From positions 11,586,409 through 11,650,408 of the forward strand of contig OY987250.1 of assembly GCA_963920765.1 (NCBI GenBank): a stretch of DNA of 64,000 nt. Direction: 5' to 3'. The notes under the pieces were generated by a model. It was given only the letters and a program-made list of their open reading frames with translations, ran no database searches and was not told the DNA's origin. The position numbers and the translations under genes are program-made. The stretch comes from Ulota crispa. Taxonomy: Eukaryota; Streptophyta; Bryopsida; Orthotrichales; Orthotrichaceae. This document shows, one piece after another, positions 61,377-64,000 of this stretch (positions are counted from its first letter, which is position 1; every line of letters begins with the position of its first letter).

Positions 61377-62074
61377 TAGCTGCCGTTGACCAAGTCCCAT
61401 CATTTTCAGATTATCCAAGGTTGTCCACGAAGCCCCGGCTGTCGCAATACCCCGACCATCCGGATACGTGACAGTTCCGATACCCGAGAGATTTCGATAC
61501 TCGGGAGAGATTGGATGAGGCCGAGCGGGTACCAAACGGGCAAGGGCAGTAGTAACAAGGGAAAGCCCTTTCCCACCCCTGCCGGTAAGGACAACAACAA
61601 CATTGAAGAAGCTCTCTCTCACTCCTCCCCTTCTCTCTCTCTCCCTCCCTCCAACGCCATCGCCATCGCCATCTCTATTCCGTGCTGCAAACCTTCATCG
61701 CCATAGCCAAGCACTTCTCTTGCAGCCTCTTCTCCACGCCCTCCCCCACCCGGAACCCTGTCTCAATTCCCCTCCGCACCATTTCTCCCGCAATTCCGTT
61801 CCGAATCCTCTTTCGGACACCACAACATTGTTTTGACTGTCATCAATCACCCCTCGCCCTCGTCGCCCTTTCGGGACCCGAACGATGCCTGGCACGATTA
61901 CCGCATCCAGGCCAATTCACTGATCGCTTGGAACGACCTCGGACGCGTTTGATGAGAATTTGTTGGCGTTGCTGCGGTGGCGGAGCAATTGGTGGATCGC
62001 CTTGGGCAGGGGGTGTTTTAGGTTTTCGTAGGAGTTCGTAGTAGCAGCTGAAGAGTGTAGGGATTGGGACACGC
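61377..62074. other. GC-rich 5' flank of the ubiquitin hydrolase gene
   Basis: CT-rich runs at 61610-61680 resemble transcription-start-proximal sequence. Several long frames on both strands reflect base composition. One plus-strand frame without ATG (about 61710-61950, containing GHHNIVLTVINHPSPSS and DAWHDYRIQANSLIAWND) looks protein-like but matches nothing I can name and ends in a stop. Confidence 0.35.
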
Positions 62075-64000
62075 ATGACTGGGAGGCGAGAGAGCAGGTG
62101 AGAGGCAGCACTGGAGCCGTCGTAGAAGGTTTGTTTGGCGAACCGGAAGGATCAATTGAATGGGATTTGAATGGGTCGTGTAGACATGAGTAGATTGGTT
62201 CGAAGCCGGAAGAACACGACCACGAATCAGCATGCCGCCATACAGGGGTATGCAATTAATGCCTCGTGAAATGCTCCTGCCAGGTGTTTGTTGTTTGTTG
62301 TCCCTTCTTTCTGTCATCTTTCTGGTCCTTTTTAGAATAAAAACAATCGTCAGGATGACGGATTACTCTTAGGTTTCGGTTCGAAGCTGGATTTTGCTTT
62401 TTCGATCATCTCTCTCTCTCTCTCTCTCTTTGAAATCCTGGCAAACGGGGGTTTCCTTTGTTATGTAGTCACGTCTCGGTACGATTGCGAGGCTTGTAGT
62501 TCCGGTAGTTTGATCAATTTCGCTGTGAGATTTCTCGTCTTCCTCGAATTGCAATGAGGACGTGCGAAATTGGTGTACGAGCTGGAAGTCTCGGTGCGTA
62601 TCTTAGGGTTCTGTCTTTCGGCTCCCCTGGATGCGGGCGTTACAATCAGTAGCCTCCTCTTGAGCTGATTTTCAGCGTTTCATTTCACCTATCTTAATTT
62701 TCAAAGTTTCGAGGTGATCAAACTTCGGTAGATGGACTGGAGCAGAATCAAATTCTGTAATTAGGTCGACTTGGTGTCTGCACAGGGACAAGAGCTGCTC
62801 AGGTTACACCACCACCACTGAAATGTACATCTTCGTTACGCAGCACTCTACTACCTCTGCAGGGACATCAGACCTCGGAGATTCCGAGGGTTTCTTACGA
62901 CATCATTGAATTTTCCGTTGATACTGTTTTTGGTTGTGGATTTTGTAGACGAATTCATGCAAGTCACAGCATTACGAAGGATGATGTCGTGCAGCTTTTC
63001 CATATCAACAAGACGTTGTGTCAGGGATGTCGTGCCAATTCCAAGGACAACCCGAACTGCTTTTGTTGCCTTGTTCCGCCTCCGAATGGTGTGCGGAAGC
63101 AGGGATTATGGCAAAAGGTGGCCGACACAGTCACGGAGCTTGGACCTGACCCGGGCGAGGCATTGCGGTTGTCTCAAGACTCTCCTTCCGGGCTTACCAA
63201 CCTTGGAGCCACATGCTATGTGAATAGCGTTCTGCAATGCCTCTATATGACCAGGTATCTTTGTGGATCATCATTCTCGGTTTTCACGTCTGGTTTTTTA
63301 CAGTTGGATGAATGGCGATGCTCTTGGCGTTAAGTCGAGGTCACTGTTTGCGTCACTTGAAGCATTGTAGAAGTGTAGATTTTGGGGAGATCCTTGTGAA
63401 GAAATCACTTTGGATGCAAGAGAGCTAAATCTGTTTGGATAACCTTTTTATTTGCTGCATATAAAGTTCTTATGCAACGTCAGAGTGTGAGGCCTTCGAT
63501 CACTGTAAGTGACAGTAGACAAAGTCTAACTAAGTGTATGAAAAGATGAGTTACGATAGCAGGGTTTGGTATAGGAGACGGGATCAGGTTCGTAGTGGTA
63601 TTAGTATCCTTTTCATTACCGTTTCTGAGATCTCTCTGCAATGGAAATCTGGTGAAAATACTGAGCTGATGTTTGTATGTTGTGAACAGAGCGTTCAGGA
63701 CAGGTGTTTTTGCAGCAGAGATGGAATTGGTCAGATCTCATCCAGTTCTTTATCAGCTTGGCTTGCTGTTTGCTCAGCTGCATTCCGGAAAGAAGATTGC
63801 AGTGGACTCCGCTCCATTTGCAAGCACTCTCGAACTTGATAATGCCGTCCAGCAGGATGGTCAAGAGTTCATGAAGCTATTGCTATCACTGCTTGAGAGG
63901 GTGCTTGGGATGTCCCAGAATTTGTGGGCTCGGAATGTTGTACAGAATGTTTTTCGAGGAACTTATTCATATGTGATCAGGTGAGCATCTCATTCAAGCT
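62075..64000 (+). CDS. UBP26: UBP26/USP48-type ubiquitin carboxyl-terminal hydrolase, 5' part
   Basis: Two exons are certain: 62949-63254 and 63690-63980, each in phase, with a donor GTGAGC at 63981 leading out of the window. They encode RRIHASHSITKDDVVQLF, the cysteine pairs CQGC...NCFC, then the Cys box of the USP catalytic domain, GLTNLGATCYVNSVLQCLY, with the nucleophile codon at 63214-63216, and next AFRTGVFAAEM and LDNAVQQDGQEFMKLLLSLLER. Order and spacing match Arabidopsis UBP26 and animal USP48, enzymes that remove ubiquitin from proteins; UBP26 acts on histone H2B in the nucleus. The His-box and C-terminal ubiquitin-like part lie beyond the edge. The first exon is uncertain: 62075-62097 (MTGRRES, donor GTGAGA) joins in the right phase and is the best candidate. 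Confidence 0.88.
62409..62429. repeat. CT microsatellite in the presumed first intron
   Basis: About ten TC repeats, upstream of the first certain ubiquitin hydrolase exon. Confidence 0.85.

Noticed and set aside
61227-61622. 131-codon minus frame partly inside a piggyBac-like MITE
   Set aside because: It spans the MITE border into GC-rich flank, so it cannot be an old conserved gene; no family resemblance.
1-64000. CRISPR arrays, rRNA, tRNA and bacterial-type operons
   Set aside because: No spaced direct repeats of CRISPR type, no rRNA sequence and no tRNA with a proper T-arm were found; the introns and plastid proteins show eukaryotic nuclear DNA.
1-64000. Retroviral or LTR-type fossils, Polintons
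   Set aside because: No reverse transcriptase, integrase, capsid or envelope resemblance and no paired long direct repeats with primer sites were recognised in any frame.

Overview
This window looks like nuclear DNA of a green land plant. It is AT-rich and gene-poor, its genes are split by many GT-AG introns, and it encodes chloroplast proteins that only the green lineage carries as nuclear genes (PsbR, and a NusB-Sun type rRNA methyltransferase with a transit-peptide-like start). The PsbR leader and the long repeat-filled spacers look bryophyte-like to me, but the species cannot be fixed from the sequence alone.

Four protein genes are firmly supported. (1) Minus strand, 16014-21568: a BAT1/GABA-permease type amino-acid transporter of the APC superfamily, 8 exons, 517 aa, with a 19-nt microexon. 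(2) Minus strand, 38019-43664: an RsmB-like (NOL1/NOP2/Sun plus NusB) rRNA cytosine-C5 methyltransferase, 17 exons, 592 aa, probably plastid-targeted. (3) Plus strand, 56062-56852: photosystem II 10 kDa protein PsbR, 3 exons, 149 aa. (4) Plus strand, from about 62.1 kb off the right edge: the 5' part of a UBP26/USP48-type ubiquitin hydrolase. Exon models for genes 1-3 were built by hand; all junction phases agree and no internal stop occurs. Weaker coding candidates are 15405-15665 (minus, terminal exon of an unrecognised basic protein), 7964-8302 (minus, 112 aa, TATA box upstream) and 58226-58543 (minus, 105 aa).

The remainder is mostly transposon-derived. 0-8 kb: a dense run of short TTAA-flanked, piggyBac-like non-autonomous elements. 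8-14 kb: a 25-bp satellite, foldback elements with CACTA termini and an unclassified repeat. 14-23 kb: the permease gene, its introns loaded with MITEs. 23-37.6 kb: more MITEs and a decayed Tnp2 (CACTA) transposase on the minus strand. 38-44 kb: the methyltransferase gene. 44-55 kb: elements with AGGTAG termini at TA sites, a second copy of the unclassified repeat and Tourist-like elements. 55-57 kb: psbR. 58-61.4 kb: more piggyBac-like and Mutator-like MITEs. 61.4-64 kb: the ubiquitin hydrolase.

The genes do not form a shared pathway beyond two being plastid proteins. The strongest oddities are a tandem array in intron 1 of the methyltransferase gene that repeats the end of exon 1 together with its splice donor six times, and a piggyBac-like TTAA family of at least eleven two-ended copies, one of which sits inside another repeat so that its target site can be read directly.
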